Part shown: one piece after another, positions 25,598 through 32,497 of the stretch
Layout of the letters: the number at the start of each line of letters is the position of its first letter
Numbering within the stretch: the stretch's first letter is position 1
Assembly (NCBI GenBank): GCA_021781495.1
Contig: JAJXWS010000040.1
Location: forward strand, 1 to 32,497
Direction: 5' to 3'
Length of the DNA stretch: 32,497 bases
DNA from: Acidobacteriota bacterium
GTDB lineage: Bacteria; Acidobacteriota; Terriglobia; Terriglobales; Acidobacteriaceae
Translations under genes and position numbers: made by a program
The notes under the pieces: model-generated
What the model was told of the DNA's origin: nothing
Databases searched by the model: none
Seen by the model: only the letters and a program-made list of their open reading frames with translations

Positions 25598-25735
25598 ATT
25601 GGAAAGGAGGACGGGCTGTGCCAAATTTGAACAGCTCGATAGGGCCAGTGGGGTTCGCGGAACGCGTCCGGAAGCGGAACGCAGAACAGTCGTTTGTCAG
25701 CCGAGAACCTTTTTCTCAGGGCTGCTGAAAAATTG

Positions 25736-25763
25736 TTGCGATTCGCTTTTTATTCGCTATAAT
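25736..25763 (+). promoter_or_regulatory. lexA promoter with overlapping direct repeat
   Basis: TTGCGA (25736-25741, 4/6), a 16-nt spacer, then a perfect TATAAT (25758-25763). Six nucleotides later comes the ATG at 25770, so the transcript should start on or beside the ATG. The spacer contains ATTCGCT twice (25741-25747 and 25752-25758), 11 bp apart, a plausible LexA autoregulatory site. Confidence 0.7.
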
Positions 25764-25769
25764 GCGCCC

Positions 25770-26375
25770 ATGGCTGTCACGAGAAGACAAAAAGAAGTGC
25801 TCGATTTCCTGGGGTCGTTCGTATCCCGCAACGGCTATTCCCCTTCCTTTGAAGAGATTGCGCGCGGAATGGGGCTGAAGAGCCTGGCAACGGTGCATAA
25901 GCACATTACCAATCTTGAGAAAAAGGGCTTGCTGGATCGCGTTCACAACCGTAGCCGCTCGATTGACGTGCTGCCGCCCGGCAGCCGTACCCGCTCCAGT
26001 GAGAGGCTGCCGCTGGCTGGCCGCATCGCTGCGGGGTTACCGGTTGAGGCTTCGGAGAATCCGGAAAGCATCTCCCTGCACGATGTTGTCGGCAACCGTG
26101 ACGTCTTTGCCCTGGAGGTGCGCGGCGACTCCATGCGCGATGAGCACATCATCAATGGCGACTATGTGCTGGTGGAGCGCACTCGCACTGCGCGGCAGGG
26201 CGACATTGTTGTAGCCCTGGTGCGTGGCGCAGAAACGACGTTGAAGCGCTTTTATACAGAGGGTCACATGATTCGGTTGCAGCCCGCCAACATGGAGATG
26301 GAGCCAATTTATGTGCCCGCGTCTCAGGTTGCCATCCAGGGACGGGTCCTCGGCGTGCTGCGCAAGTATCACTAG
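25770..26375 (+). CDS. lexA: SOS repressor LexA
   Basis: A 201-residue repressor-protease. The winged helix-turn-helix is at 1-65 (RRQKEVLDFL, GYSPSFEEIARGMGLKSLATVHKHITNLEKKGLL). The S24 autoprotease domain is at about 80-201: cleavage site A83-G84 in LPLAGRIAAG, nucleophile S121 in GDSM and base K159 in TTLKRF. On DNA damage, RecA filaments trigger self-cleavage at Ala-Gly and release of SOS genes. The start ATG lies 6 nt after TATAAT and has no Shine-Dalgarno, so translation is probably leaderless; the frame is open upstream to 25536 but without a start that has a ribosome site. A strong bidirectional terminator follows. Confidence 0.97.
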   Translation: MAVTRRQKEVLDFLGSFVSRNGYSPSFEEIARGMGLKSLATVHKHITNLEKKGLLDRVHNRSRSIDVLPPGSRTRSSERLPLAGRIAAGLPVEASENPESISLHDVVGNRDVFALEVRGDSMRDEHIINGDYVLVERTRTARQGDIVVALVRGAETTLKRFYTEGHMIRLQPANMEMEPIYVPASQVAIQGRVLGVLRKYH

Positions 26376-26397
26376 GCCTTGGGGTCCTGCGCCTACG

Positions 26398-26427
26398 AAA
26401 AAGCCCGGCACGGTGGCCGGGCTTTTT
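26398..26427. terminator. Bidirectional terminator between lexA and trxA
   Basis: AAAAAGCCCGGC pairs with GCCGGGCTTTTT (12 bp, 6-nt loop). The arms give a T-run on both strands. It lies 22 bp after lexA and 30 bp from the end of trxA. Confidence 0.92.
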
Positions 26428-26457
26428 CGCTTTCCTGTGCGCACAGGAATAAGAACA

Positions 26458-26790
26458 CTAGACCAGCAGGCGCTGTACCTTTTCCTCGATCACGTTCTGC
26501 GGTACATATCCCACAACCTGGTCCGCCACCTTGCCGCCCTTGAAGAACAACAGCGTAGGAATACCCCGAATACCGTAGCGGGACGGAGTTGCACCGTTCT
26601 CATCGACGTTTACCTTGGCAACCTTCAGTTTGCCGGCGTACGTCGCAGCCAGACTATCGACGATTGGTGCGATGGCCTTGCACGGGCCGCACCAGATAGC
26701 CCAGAAATCCACCAACACAGGCTGCTCGCTGCGGAGCACTTCCTGCTCAAATGTTGCATCGCTAACTTCCAGAACTCCTACTCCAGCCAT
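26458..26790 (-). CDS. trxA: Thioredoxin
   Basis: A 110-residue thioredoxin with active site WCGPC (C34, C37), the buried acidic residue in LVDFWA, the cis-proline in GIRGIPTL and the C-terminal strand GYVPQNVIEEKVQRLL. It reduces disulfides of cytoplasmic proteins using electrons from thioredoxin reductase. Length and motifs are normal for the small cytoplasmic form. AAGGAGGA lies 5-6 nt before the ATG. On the minus strand TACACT about 30 nt upstream may be its -10. It faces lexA across a shared terminator. A 409-bp gene-poor stretch precedes it. Confidence 0.96.
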   Translation of the reverse strand: MAGVGVLEVSDATFEQEVLRSEQPVLVDFWAIWCGPCKAIAPIVDSLAATYAGKLKVAKVNVDENGATPSRYGIRGIPTLLFFKGGKVADQVVGYVPQNVIEEKVQRLLV

Positions 26791-27199
26791 GTTCCTCCTT
26801 GCGGCACCTGCCTTACTTCAGTGTATCGGCATTCACCCTTTCATGGGATGCGTTTTGACCTCGGATGGTCGCAAAAGCCGGTGCTCAATCTCACGGAACC
26901 GGGGTTCACGCAGGCACAGAAAGAAAAGCGGCGGGCTTTTGTCTTCAGAGGAGAAAACAGGGCACAAAATTAAAGCGCCCGGATCCATCAAAGGATCACG
27001 GGCGCTAGAGCAGCCCTCCCCCAGAACTGCCCACCCTGCGAATGTAGGGTTTCCAAGGTGGAAACGCAAGTAAACTTAGGTAATCTCAAAGCAGGTAACC
27101 GAAGTTGTATTTGTCAGAAAGTAAATCACTTCTGAGGAATTGGCACTGCCCCGCGCTGCAGCTAGACAAGGGAGAAGCTGAGTCTGGGAGCTTTGAGTT
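26791..27199. other. 409-bp gap without a supported gene
   Basis: This stretch lies between the trxA start and the thrB end. It holds a strong hairpin at 26974-27006 (separate entry), a small stem GTTTCC/GGAAAC at 27049-27065, and a probable trxA promoter element TACACT near 26820 on the minus strand. A 78-codon minus-strand frame (26833-27069) starts at TTG without a ribosome site and has no recognisable product, so I do not call it. Confidence 0.55.
26974..27006 (-). terminator. Hairpin, probable thrC-thrB operon terminator
   Basis: Outer stem AGCGCCCG/CGGGCGCT (8 bp) and inner stem GATCC/GGATC separated by one bulged A, loop ATCAAA. On the minus strand it is followed by TTAATTTTG. It lies about 190 bp past the thrB stop, which is far but reads as a good terminator in that direction. 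Confidence 0.6.
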
Positions 27200-28120
27200 T
27201 CAGTGCTGTTCCTGGGCTGAAAGCTGGCGCGCACCCGAGGTCTCAAATCGGCAGATTTGCAGCTCTGGTTGCGGCATCTCCTTGAGCGCTTCGCGGATAA
27301 CGGCGACGGCCTCTGCCACGCGCGACTCGCTCTCCACCACCACCAGCACGGCGGGACCGGCTCCACTGAGAGCTGTTCCCAGGATGCCATTCTGCCCCGG
27401 TAACTGAAGCAGTGGAGGCAGCAAGGGACAGATGGGAGCGCGATATGGCTGATGAATCCGGTCCTGCATTGCGATACGAAGCAGGTCTCCGCGCTGCTGG
27501 GCGAAGGCCAGCCCCAGCAACGAGACCGACTGCACGTTGGCAACCGCATCCTGGCGTGAGTAGGCGTCGGGGAGAATCGCCCGGGCCTTGCTGGTGGCAA
27601 GGGGGTCCGACGGAATCACGACGATAGCTCGCCAGTCGCTGGGCGGCTCGACGCGCGCGTAGTGCACCCTGCGGCCTTCCGTAGCGGCGGTGACAAATCC
27701 GCCGAGCCAGCAGGCTGCAATGTTGTCCGGATGCCCTTCGAGCGCGCAGCCCTCTTCCAGAATGCGCTCCGGGCTCCAGCCAAGCTGGCCAAAGTGGACT
27801 GCCAGCGAGATGGCACCCAGGATTCCGGCTGCGGACGAACCGCACCCCATGCCGAGCGGAATCGCATTGGTCATGCGAATAGCCAGCGGGATAACGTCTT
27901 TGCCGTTTTGCGTGAGAATGCGGCGGTAGGTTTCCAGCACGAGGTTGCCGTCCAGCCGCGAGCAGCGCTCCGCATCCCGCCCGGTGGCGTGGATCGAAAA
28001 CTCGCTTGCCGGCTCTGCCTCAAGATCAAGATAGAAATCCAGCGCCACTGCAGCCGCGTCAAACCCCGGGCCGAGGTTGGCTGAGGTGGCAGGCAGCCGC
28101 AGTGCGAATGGCTCGGTCAT
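27200..28120 (-). CDS. thrB: Homoserine kinase
   Basis: A 306-residue GHMP kinase that phosphorylates L-homoserine to O-phosphohomoserine, the substrate of ThrC. The ATP loop is PLGMGCGSSAAGI (residues 88-100). LPATSANLGPGFDAAAVAL (9-27) is the conserved N-terminal motif 1, and LSGAGPAVLVVV is motif 3 near the C-terminus. Length is normal. The start ATG overlaps the thrC stop in an ATGA arrangement, indicating translational coupling. The frame is open further upstream, inside thrC, but that part is not the enzyme. The gene order thrC-thrB is one of several known. Cytoplasmic. Confidence 0.95.
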   Translation of the reverse strand: MTEPFALRLPATSANLGPGFDAAAVALDFYLDLEAEPASEFSIHATGRDAERCSRLDGNLVLETYRRILTQNGKDVIPLAIRMTNAIPLGMGCGSSAAGILGAISLAVHFGQLGWSPERILEEGCALEGHPDNIAACWLGGFVTAATEGRRVHYARVEPPSDWRAIVVIPSDPLATSKARAILPDAYSRQDAVANVQSVSLLGLAFAQQRGDLLRIAMQDRIHQPYRAPICPLLPPLLQLPGQNGILGTALSGAGPAVLVVVESESRVAEAVAVIREALKEMPQPELQICRFETSGARQLSAQEQH

Positions 28121-29472
28121 CCCACGCTTTCCTTCAGTGCGGCCAGGACGGCGGCCGAGGTGGCATCCACTGCCACGGCATTTCTGCGCAGGGCGCTGAT
28201 CTCCGCGGCGTGTCCAGCGGCTTCCTCTTCCTTCAGCAGCGTGCCGCGATGGAAGTCGATCGTGTAGTCGGCGTCCTTGAGCGTGTGGCCGGTGAGCAGC
28301 AGGACGACCGACTCGCTGGCCGCGATCTTGCCCTGGGCGCGAAGCTTTTTGAGGCCGGCAAGAGTGACGGCTGAGGCCGGCTCGCAACCGAGGCCTTCCG
28401 CTCCGATCTCCGCCTTGGCGATGGCGATCTCTGCCTCGGTGACGTCAAGGCACCAGCCGCCGGTTTCCTGAATCACACGCGCGGCCTTGCGCCAGGATGC
28501 CGGGTTGCCGATGCGAATGGCAGTAGCCCGCGTGTTTGCTTCGACGGGCGCCATTTCCATGCCCTCGCTGGTGGCGAAGCTGCGGACGAGCGGATTGGCC
28601 CCTTCCGCCTGGATGACGGATATGCGCGGCATGCGCGCCACGAGCCCCAGCTCGTGCAGTTCGCGGAAGCCCTTGCCCAGCGCGGAGCTATTGCCGAGGT
28701 TGCCGCCGGGAACGATAAGGTGATCCGGCACATTCCAGTCGAAGGCCTCGGCAATCTCAAAGGCCGGGGTCTTTTGCCCTTCAAGCCGGTAGGGATTGAC
28801 CGAGTTGAGCAGGTAGATGGGCGATTCCTTCACTATCTGCGTGAGTAACTGGAGGCAGCCGTCAAAGTCGGTCTTCAACTGGCAGGTGACTGCGCCGTAG
28901 TCCATGGCCTGGGAAAGCTTGCCCCAGGCAATCTTGCCTTCAGGAATAAGCACCAGGCTGCGCAGCCCCGCGCGGGCGGCATAGGCGGCCATGGCGGCGG
29001 ATGTGTTGCCGGTGGAAGCGCACGCCACCCACTCAAATCCGCGCTCCTTGGCCACGCTCAAGGCGGCCGTCATGCCGGTATCCTTGAAAGACCCGGTCGG
29101 ATTCATGCCCTGATGCTTGGCGTAGAGCTGATCCATGCCCAGTGCGCGCGCATTGCGAAAGAGCGGATAGAGGGGCGTGTTGCCTTCCCGCAGCGTCATG
29201 GCGTTGCCGAAGCTGTCGAGGATGGGCAGCAGCTCGCGAAAGCGCCAGACGCCGGACTGATCGAGCCACTCGGACGAGGCGCGGCGCTCGCGCCACAGCC
29301 ATTTGAGCGCGCCGGGGTTGGGGCGATCGTTCCCCCGCCGCTGTTGCCAGCCGGGGTACTCCACCTCAAACAGATCGCCGCACTGGGCGCAACGGAAGTC
29401 GGCTTGCGCTTCCGTGCCCTTGATGCGCGATCCACATCCGAAACAGCGTAACTGGTGCAGATTGTCGTTCAT
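28117..29472 (-). CDS. thrC: Threonine synthase with N-terminal zinc-ribbon
   Basis: A 451-residue PLP enzyme that converts O-phosphohomoserine to threonine and phosphate. The PLP lysine is K130 in GMNPTGSFKD, and ASTGNTSAAMAAYAARAG and GGNLGNSSAL are the phosphate-binding loops. The N-terminus has two CxxC pairs (C10/C13 and C28/C31) forming a rubredoxin-like zinc ribbon, as in many archaeal and bacterial short-type ThrC. The last about 100 residues continue as a normal fold-type II end. The start is the ATG at 29472; AGGG abuts it and spacing is poor. The thrB start overlaps its stop. It is divergent from modA by 60 bp. Confidence 0.94.
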   Translation of the reverse strand: MNDNLHQLRCFGCGSRIKGTEAQADFRCAQCGDLFEVEYPGWQQRRGNDRPNPGALKWLWRERRASSEWLDQSGVWRFRELLPILDSFGNAMTLREGNTPLYPLFRNARALGMDQLYAKHQGMNPTGSFKDTGMTAALSVAKERGFEWVACASTGNTSAAMAAYAARAGLRSLVLIPEGKIAWGKLSQAMDYGAVTCQLKTDFDGCLQLLTQIVKESPIYLLNSVNPYRLEGQKTPAFEIAEAFDWNVPDHLIVPGGNLGNSSALGKGFRELHELGLVARMPRISVIQAEGANPLVRSFATSEGMEMAPVEANTRATAIRIGNPASWRKAARVIQETGGWCLDVTEAEIAIAKAEIGAEGLGCEPASAVTLAGLKKLRAQGKIAASESVVLLLTGHTLKDADYTIDFHRGTLLKEEEAAGHAAEISALRRNAVAVDATSAAVLAALKESVG

Positions 29473-29532
29473 CCCTGATGTTAGCCTACCAGCGTGGAGG
29501 GAATTTTGCTCGGTCGGACGTGGAAAGCCTTC

Positions 29533-30291
29533 ATGCGGAAACAAATCCCTGTTTTACTGCTGACGATTCTGTCGGTATCGCTGGCCTGCGCGCAGACTCC
29601 CCTGCGAATTGCCGCGGCCGCGGACCTGCAACCGGTGTTACCGCCGATTCTGGAAGAGTTCCGGCAAGCGACGGGAGTGCGGGCGGAGGCGAGCTATGAA
29701 GCGTCTGCAATGCTGACCACCCAGATTCGCAATGGCGCGCCCTATGACGTGTTTCTCGCCGCGGACCTGGGGTATCCGCAGCGCGTAGTGGATGCGGGGC
29801 TGGCAGCCTCTGCCGCGCCGGTTCCCTACGCCAGGGGAACGCTGGTGCTGTGGACGCGCAAGGATGCGCACCTGCCGCCGCCCTCACTCGAACTGCTGCG
29901 CAACTTGGCGGTGAAGCGGCTGTCGATTGCCAACCCGGAACGCGCGCCGTATGGACGCGCAGCCGTTGCCGCGCTGACCAGCCTTGGGCTGTATGAGGCG
30001 CTGAAGCCGAGACTGGTTACGGCCGAGAATATTGGCCAGGCCGCGCAGTTCGTGGACTCGGGCAATGCGGACGCCGGACTTATCTCGCTGACCGCCGCGC
30101 TCACGCCCCGCATGACGGCCAGCGGTAGCTACTTCGTGATGCCGCGCAATCTGTATCCTCCGATTGAGCAGGGGGCCGTGGTGCTGCGGAATGCGACGCG
30201 CAGGCAGGCGGCGGAACAGTTTCTGCAATTTCTGCTGTCCGCTCCGGTGCAGGGCCAACTGGCCAAGAGCGGGCTGACGCCGGTGAAGTGA
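29533..30291 (+). CDS. modA: Molybdate ABC transporter substrate-binding protein
   Basis: A 252-residue periplasmic binding protein. Residues 1-20 are a Sec signal (MRKQIPVLLLTILSVSLACA). The mature part starts QTPLRIAAAADLQPVLPPI, with the ModA pattern of serine/alanine-rich anion loops: AAAADL, SYEASAMLTTQI, FLAAD, and later ANPERAPYGRAA. It would bind molybdate or tungstate and deliver it to ModB. The start is ATG 29533 with GGAAAG 6 nt upstream; an in-frame GTG at 29494 is less likely. It overlaps modB by 4 nt (GTGA). Specificity for molybdate over related anions is inferred from the modABC set. Confidence 0.93.
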   Translation: MRKQIPVLLLTILSVSLACAQTPLRIAAAADLQPVLPPILEEFRQATGVRAEASYEASAMLTTQIRNGAPYDVFLAADLGYPQRVVDAGLAASAAPVPYARGTLVLWTRKDAHLPPPSLELLRNLAVKRLSIANPERAPYGRAAVAALTSLGLYEALKPRLVTAENIGQAAQFVDSGNADAGLISLTAALTPRMTASGSYFVMPRNLYPPIEQGAVVLRNATRRQAAEQFLQFLLSAPVQGQLAKSGLTPVK

Positions 30292-30965
30292 GCATCATGG
30301 ATTGGCAGGCGCTCGCACTGAGTCTCCGATTGGCCGCAATCACGACCGCCATTTTGCTGGCGGTTGCGATTCCGCTTGCGGCGCTCCTGGTGCTGGGCCG
30401 CAGTCGCTGGCTGGCCGCGCTGGAGGCATTGACGGCTCTGCCGCTGGTGCTGCCCCCAACGGTGCTGGGCTTTTTTCTGCTGGTGCTGCTGGGGCCACGA
30501 ACCGTGGTTGGCCGCGGAATAACGGCTCTGCTGGGCCATCCGCTAGCCTTCTCGTTCAGCGGACTCGTGGTGGGATCGATGATCTACAGTCTGCCGTTTG
30601 CCGTTCAGCCGATCGTGGCCGGCTTCAGCGCGGTGGAGACATCGCTGGTGGATGCGGCGCGTCTGCTGGGCGCGGGGCCGGTGCGGATCGTGTACAGCCT
30701 GCTGGTGCCGCTGGCGCGGCGGTCGCTGCTGACGGCGATCGTGCTGAGCTTTCTGCATACGGTGGGCGAGTTCGGCGTGGTGCTGATGCTGGGCGGAGAT
30801 ATTCCGGGCGCAACACGCACGCTCTCGATTGTGCTCTATAACCAGGTGGAGAACTTTGATTACGCTTCAGCGAACCGCACGGCTGCCATGCTGCTCGCAC
30901 TGAGCATTGTTCCGCTGGCGCTGATCTATGCTGCCGGCAAATCGCGCGGAGGCCGACGTGCTTAA
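30288..30965 (+). CDS. modB: Molybdate ABC transporter permease
   Basis: A 225-residue inner-membrane permease with about five to six hydrophobic segments. The cytoplasmic EAA loop that contacts the ATPase is visible as DAARLLGAGPVRIVYSLLVPLARRSLL. LPLVLPPTVLGFFLL and FAVQPIVAGFSAVE match ModB. The start may be GTG 30288 (overlapping the modA stop, GTGA) or ATG 30297 three codons on. The stop overlaps the modC start by 8 nt. The gene is part of the tightly packed modABC operon. Confidence 0.93.
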   Translation: MSIMDWQALALSLRLAAITTAILLAVAIPLAALLVLGRSRWLAALEALTALPLVLPPTVLGFFLLVLLGPRTVVGRGITALLGHPLAFSFSGLVVGSMIYSLPFAVQPIVAGFSAVETSLVDAARLLGAGPVRIVYSLLVPLARRSLLTAIVLSFLHTVGEFGVVLMLGGDIPGATRTLSIVLYNQVENFDYASANRTAAMLLALSIVPLALIYAAGKSRGGRRA

Positions 30966-31662
30966 GTTCCAATTGGAGGCGCGCCGGGGCGGCTTTCATC
31001 TGCAACTGGAATGCGCCTTTGCTTCGGAGTGGACGGTCATCTTTGGTCCGTCGGGTGCGGGCAAGAGTACGCTGCTGCGGATGTTGGCCGGGCTCGACCT
31101 GCCTGAGCAGGGAGTGATTCTGCTGGATGGGCAGACGCTGACGGATACGGATCGGGGACTGCATCTTGCGCCCGGCAAGCGGCGCGCCGCTCTGGTGGCG
31201 CAGGAGCCTGCGCTCTTTCCGCATCTGAGCGTGACGGCGAATGTGGCTTACGGGCTGGCGGGGCTGGACGGCGCAGCCCGCGCCGAGCGCGTGGAGGAAA
31301 TGCTGGCGCTGGTGGGCGCGGGAGAACTGGCTGGGCGGCATCCGGGGGATCTCTCCGGCGGCGAGGCTCAGCGCGTGGCGCTGGCGCGAGCGCTGGCTCC
31401 GCTGCCACGTTTGCTGCTGCTCGACGAGCCATTTTCCGCGCTGGATGGTGCGGCCAGTGACGCGATGCTGGAGCGGCTGCAGCGATGGCTGCGCGAGCAC
31501 CGCGTTCAAACCGTGCTAGTGACGCATGATGCAACGGACGCCTATGCCACCGGCGCTGAAGTTGCCCTGCTGCATGAAGGCAGGCTGGCGGCACTGGGCC
31601 CGGCTGCAACCGCGCTGGCGGTGGAGCGCGAGCGCATCATTGAGCGATTGCAGAGCCGTTAG
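30958..31662 (+). CDS. modC: Molybdate ABC transporter ATPase (short form)
   Basis: A 234-residue ABC ATPase: Walker A GPSGAGKST (30-38), Q-loop in VAQEPALFPHLSV, signature LSGGEAQR (132-139), Walker B LLLLDEPFSALD, and the switch histidine in VTHD. It powers uptake by ModB. Typical ModC proteins are about 350 residues with a C-terminal molybdate-binding (Mop) domain. This one ends right after the ATPase, so that domain is absent. The start is GTG 30958 with GGAGG 5 nt upstream, overlapping modB by 8 nt; a longer frame from 30928 is less likely. It converges on murB, and the two stop codons sit in a shared 7-bp inverted repeat. Confidence 0.93.
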   Translation: MLKFQLEARRGGFHLQLECAFASEWTVIFGPSGAGKSTLLRMLAGLDLPEQGVILLDGQTLTDTDRGLHLAPGKRRAALVAQEPALFPHLSVTANVAYGLAGLDGAARAERVEEMLALVGAGELAGRHPGDLSGGEAQRVALARALAPLPRLLLLDEPFSALDGAASDAMLERLQRWLREHRVQTVLVTHDATDAYATGAEVALLHEGRLAALGPAATALAVERERIIERLQSR

Positions 31663-31677
31663 CGCGATGCCGCGCTA
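31660..31677. terminator. Inverted repeat at the convergent modC/murB stops
   Basis: TAGCGCG-ATGC-CGCGCTA, a perfect 7-bp stem. The TAG of modC begins it, and the TAG of murB on the other strand ends it. There is no T-run, so it is a possible but weak bidirectional end signal. Confidence 0.35.
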
Positions 31678-32497
31678 GAAGCCTACAAGTACCGGCTCCA
31701 TCTCCAGCACAATGGCGAACTGCTCGGAGACAGCGTGCTGGATTGCCTGCGCAAGAGCGAGCATCTGTGCGGCGGTGGCGCCTCCGCGATTGATGAGGGC
31801 GAGGGTGTGGCGCGAGGAGATGCCGGCCTCACCCATAGCGTAGCCTTTGACGAAGCCGGCCTGCTCGATGAGCCATGCGGCGGGGACCTTCACGCAGCCT
31901 GCATGTTCGGGCTCATGGCCTGCCGGGAATCGTGGAGGTTCCTTGCCGGCAAGGGCGGCGATGCGACTCAGCTGATCTTCCGTGACGACGGGATTCTTGA
32001 AGAAGCTGCCCGCGCTGCGGCAATCGGGGTCGCCGTCGACGAGGAGCATGCCCTTGGCCTGGCGGATGCGGCGGACGGCCTCTGCCACGTCGGCGAGCGG
32101 TGCAAATGTGCCGGGCGGGAAGATGCGCTGCAGATCGGCATAGCGCAGCGTGGGCTCCCCGCCGGGAACGAGTTTGTAATCGACCCGCGTAACGATATAG
32201 CGGCCTCTCTGCACAGAGTTGAAGAGACTGCGCCGGTAGGCAAAGCCGCAGTCGGCCGAGGACATCTCAACAAAGGCATGCTGTTGCAGGTCGAAGGCGC
32301 GCACGTGCTCGATGACGGAGGCGACCTCCTGCCCGTAGGCCCCGACGTTCTGCACGGGCGTGCCGCCCACAGTGCCGGGAATGCCGGCCAGACACTCGAT
32401 GCCCGCGCAGTTGTCCTGCACGGCGCGCTGCACAAACGTGTCCCACGGCTCGCCGGCCGCGACCTGATAGAGTGCATGATCCTGCGTCCGTGTGCAG
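31675..32497 (-). CDS. murB: UDP-N-acetylenolpyruvoylglucosamine reductase (runs off right edge)
   Basis: The 274 visible codons are the middle and C-terminal part of MurB, which reduces the enolpyruvyl group made by MurA to form UDP-MurNAc, using FAD and NADPH. Seen here are GIECLAGIPGTVGGTPVQNVGAYGQEV (end of the FAD-binding domain), FAYRRSLFN, and the C-terminal block SAGSFFKNP, whose serine is the proton donor in type I MurB. The end, LEMEPVLVGF, matches the E. coli-type enzyme. The upstream frame continues past the M at 32433 (RTQDHALYQVAAGEPWDTF), so the true start lies beyond the window. Together with murA it shows cell-wall precursor genes scattered through this region. Confidence 0.95.
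   Translation of the reverse strand, partial: CTRTQDHALYQVAAGEPWDTFVQRAVQDNCAGIECLAGIPGTVGGTPVQNVGAYGQEVASVIEHVRAFDLQQHAFVEMSSADCGFAYRRSLFNSVQRGRYIVTRVDYKLVPGGEPTLRYADLQRIFPPGTFAPLADVAEAVRRIRQAKGMLLVDGDPDCRSAGSFFKNPVVTEDQLSRIAALAGKEPPRFPAGHEPEHAGCVKVPAAWLIEQAGFVKGYAMGEAGISSRHTLALINRGGATAAQMLALAQAIQHAVSEQFAIVLEMEPVLVGF

Larger units (their letters stand above)
25442..25769. other. 328-bp divergent intergenic region (response regulator / lexA)
   Basis: No gene that I can support lies here. The stretch holds a perfect palindrome TTAGGAATTCCTAA (25584-25597), a near-palindrome GTTC-GCG-GAAC (25653-25663) and a 9-bp direct repeat GCGGAACGC at 25657-25665 and 25674-25682. GAACAGTCGTTT at 25684-25695 is close to the Gram-positive SOS box GAAC-N4-GTTC. 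The lexA promoter follows at 25736-25763. It is much longer than typical gaps in this window and looks like a regulatory region for two promoters. Confidence 0.6.

Noticed and set aside
26820..26836. GCCGATAC upstream of trxA on the minus strand, resembling a sigma-28 -10
   Set aside because: No matching -35 lies 11 nt upstream. The overlapping TACACT is a more ordinary -10.
26833..27069. A 78-codon minus-strand ORF between trxA and thrB
   Set aside because: It starts at TTG without a ribosome site, spans the hairpin at 26974-27006, and has no motif that I recognise.
29473..29532. A molybdenum-cofactor riboswitch upstream of modA
   Set aside because: Only 60 bp separate modA from thrC, too short for that riboswitch, and no matching stems are visible.

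Overview
The window is about 32.5 kb of densely packed, GC-rich bacterial chromosome. The gene at 2243-3337 has the layout of the VWFA-related family that is expanded in Acidobacteria. Together with the overall gene style and an extended dihydrodipicolinate-synthase-like protein, it points to Acidobacteriota, most likely class Terriglobia; this assignment is an inference. I see no insertion sequence, prophage, CRISPR array, tRNA or rRNA. Nearly all genes are housekeeping.

Layout, left to right. (1) 1-327: 5' part of pdxS (vitamin B6), minus strand. (2) 527-1916: a sigma-28 (FliA/WhiG-type) gene followed by an FlgM-like anti-sigma gene. A near-consensus sigma-28 promoter, TAGAGAAA-N11-GCCGATAA, lies between them. 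(3) 2023-3337: a small unknown gene overlapping a secreted VWFA-related protein. (4) 3473-6454: rpsO and pnp, separated by a hairpin-rich spacer and closed by a strong terminator. (5) 6549-8479: a membrane diguanylate cyclase and a small unknown protein. (6) 8491-12147, minus strand: murA, murQ and a beta-lactamase-fold serine hydrolase (cell-wall synthesis and recycling). (7) 12301-13773: a secreted protein of unknown role and signal peptidase I. (8) 13850-18445: carA and carB, separated by an intrinsic terminator. (9) 18537-19598: a DapA-family aldolase with a roughly 60-residue insertion. (10) 19771-21595, minus strand: a bifunctional-nuclease-domain protein and miaB. (11) 21718-23312: a methyltransferase, a lipoprotein cytochrome c and a PaaI-type thioesterase. 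(12) 23350-25441, minus strand: an OmpR-type response regulator and a sigma-54 activator without a DNA-binding domain. (13) 25770-26790: lexA and trxA, facing each other across a bidirectional terminator. (14) 27200-29472, minus strand: thrC-thrB. (15) 29533-31662: modABC molybdate transporter. (16) 31675 to the right edge: murB, partial, minus strand.

The most interesting signals are regulatory. FliA and FlgM look like a self-limiting module, with the sigma factor probably driving its own inhibitor. The response-regulator operon ends in an enhancer-binding-type ATPase that has neither a Fis-type helix-turn-helix nor a complete receiver active site. Five genes without a Shine-Dalgarno sequence have a -10-like hexamer ending 6 or 7 nt before the ATG, which suggests leaderless transcripts; lexA is the clearest case. 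The lexA promoter spacer also holds an 11-bp-period direct repeat that could be its operator. I found no obviously new multi-gene system such as a defence island or biosynthetic cluster.
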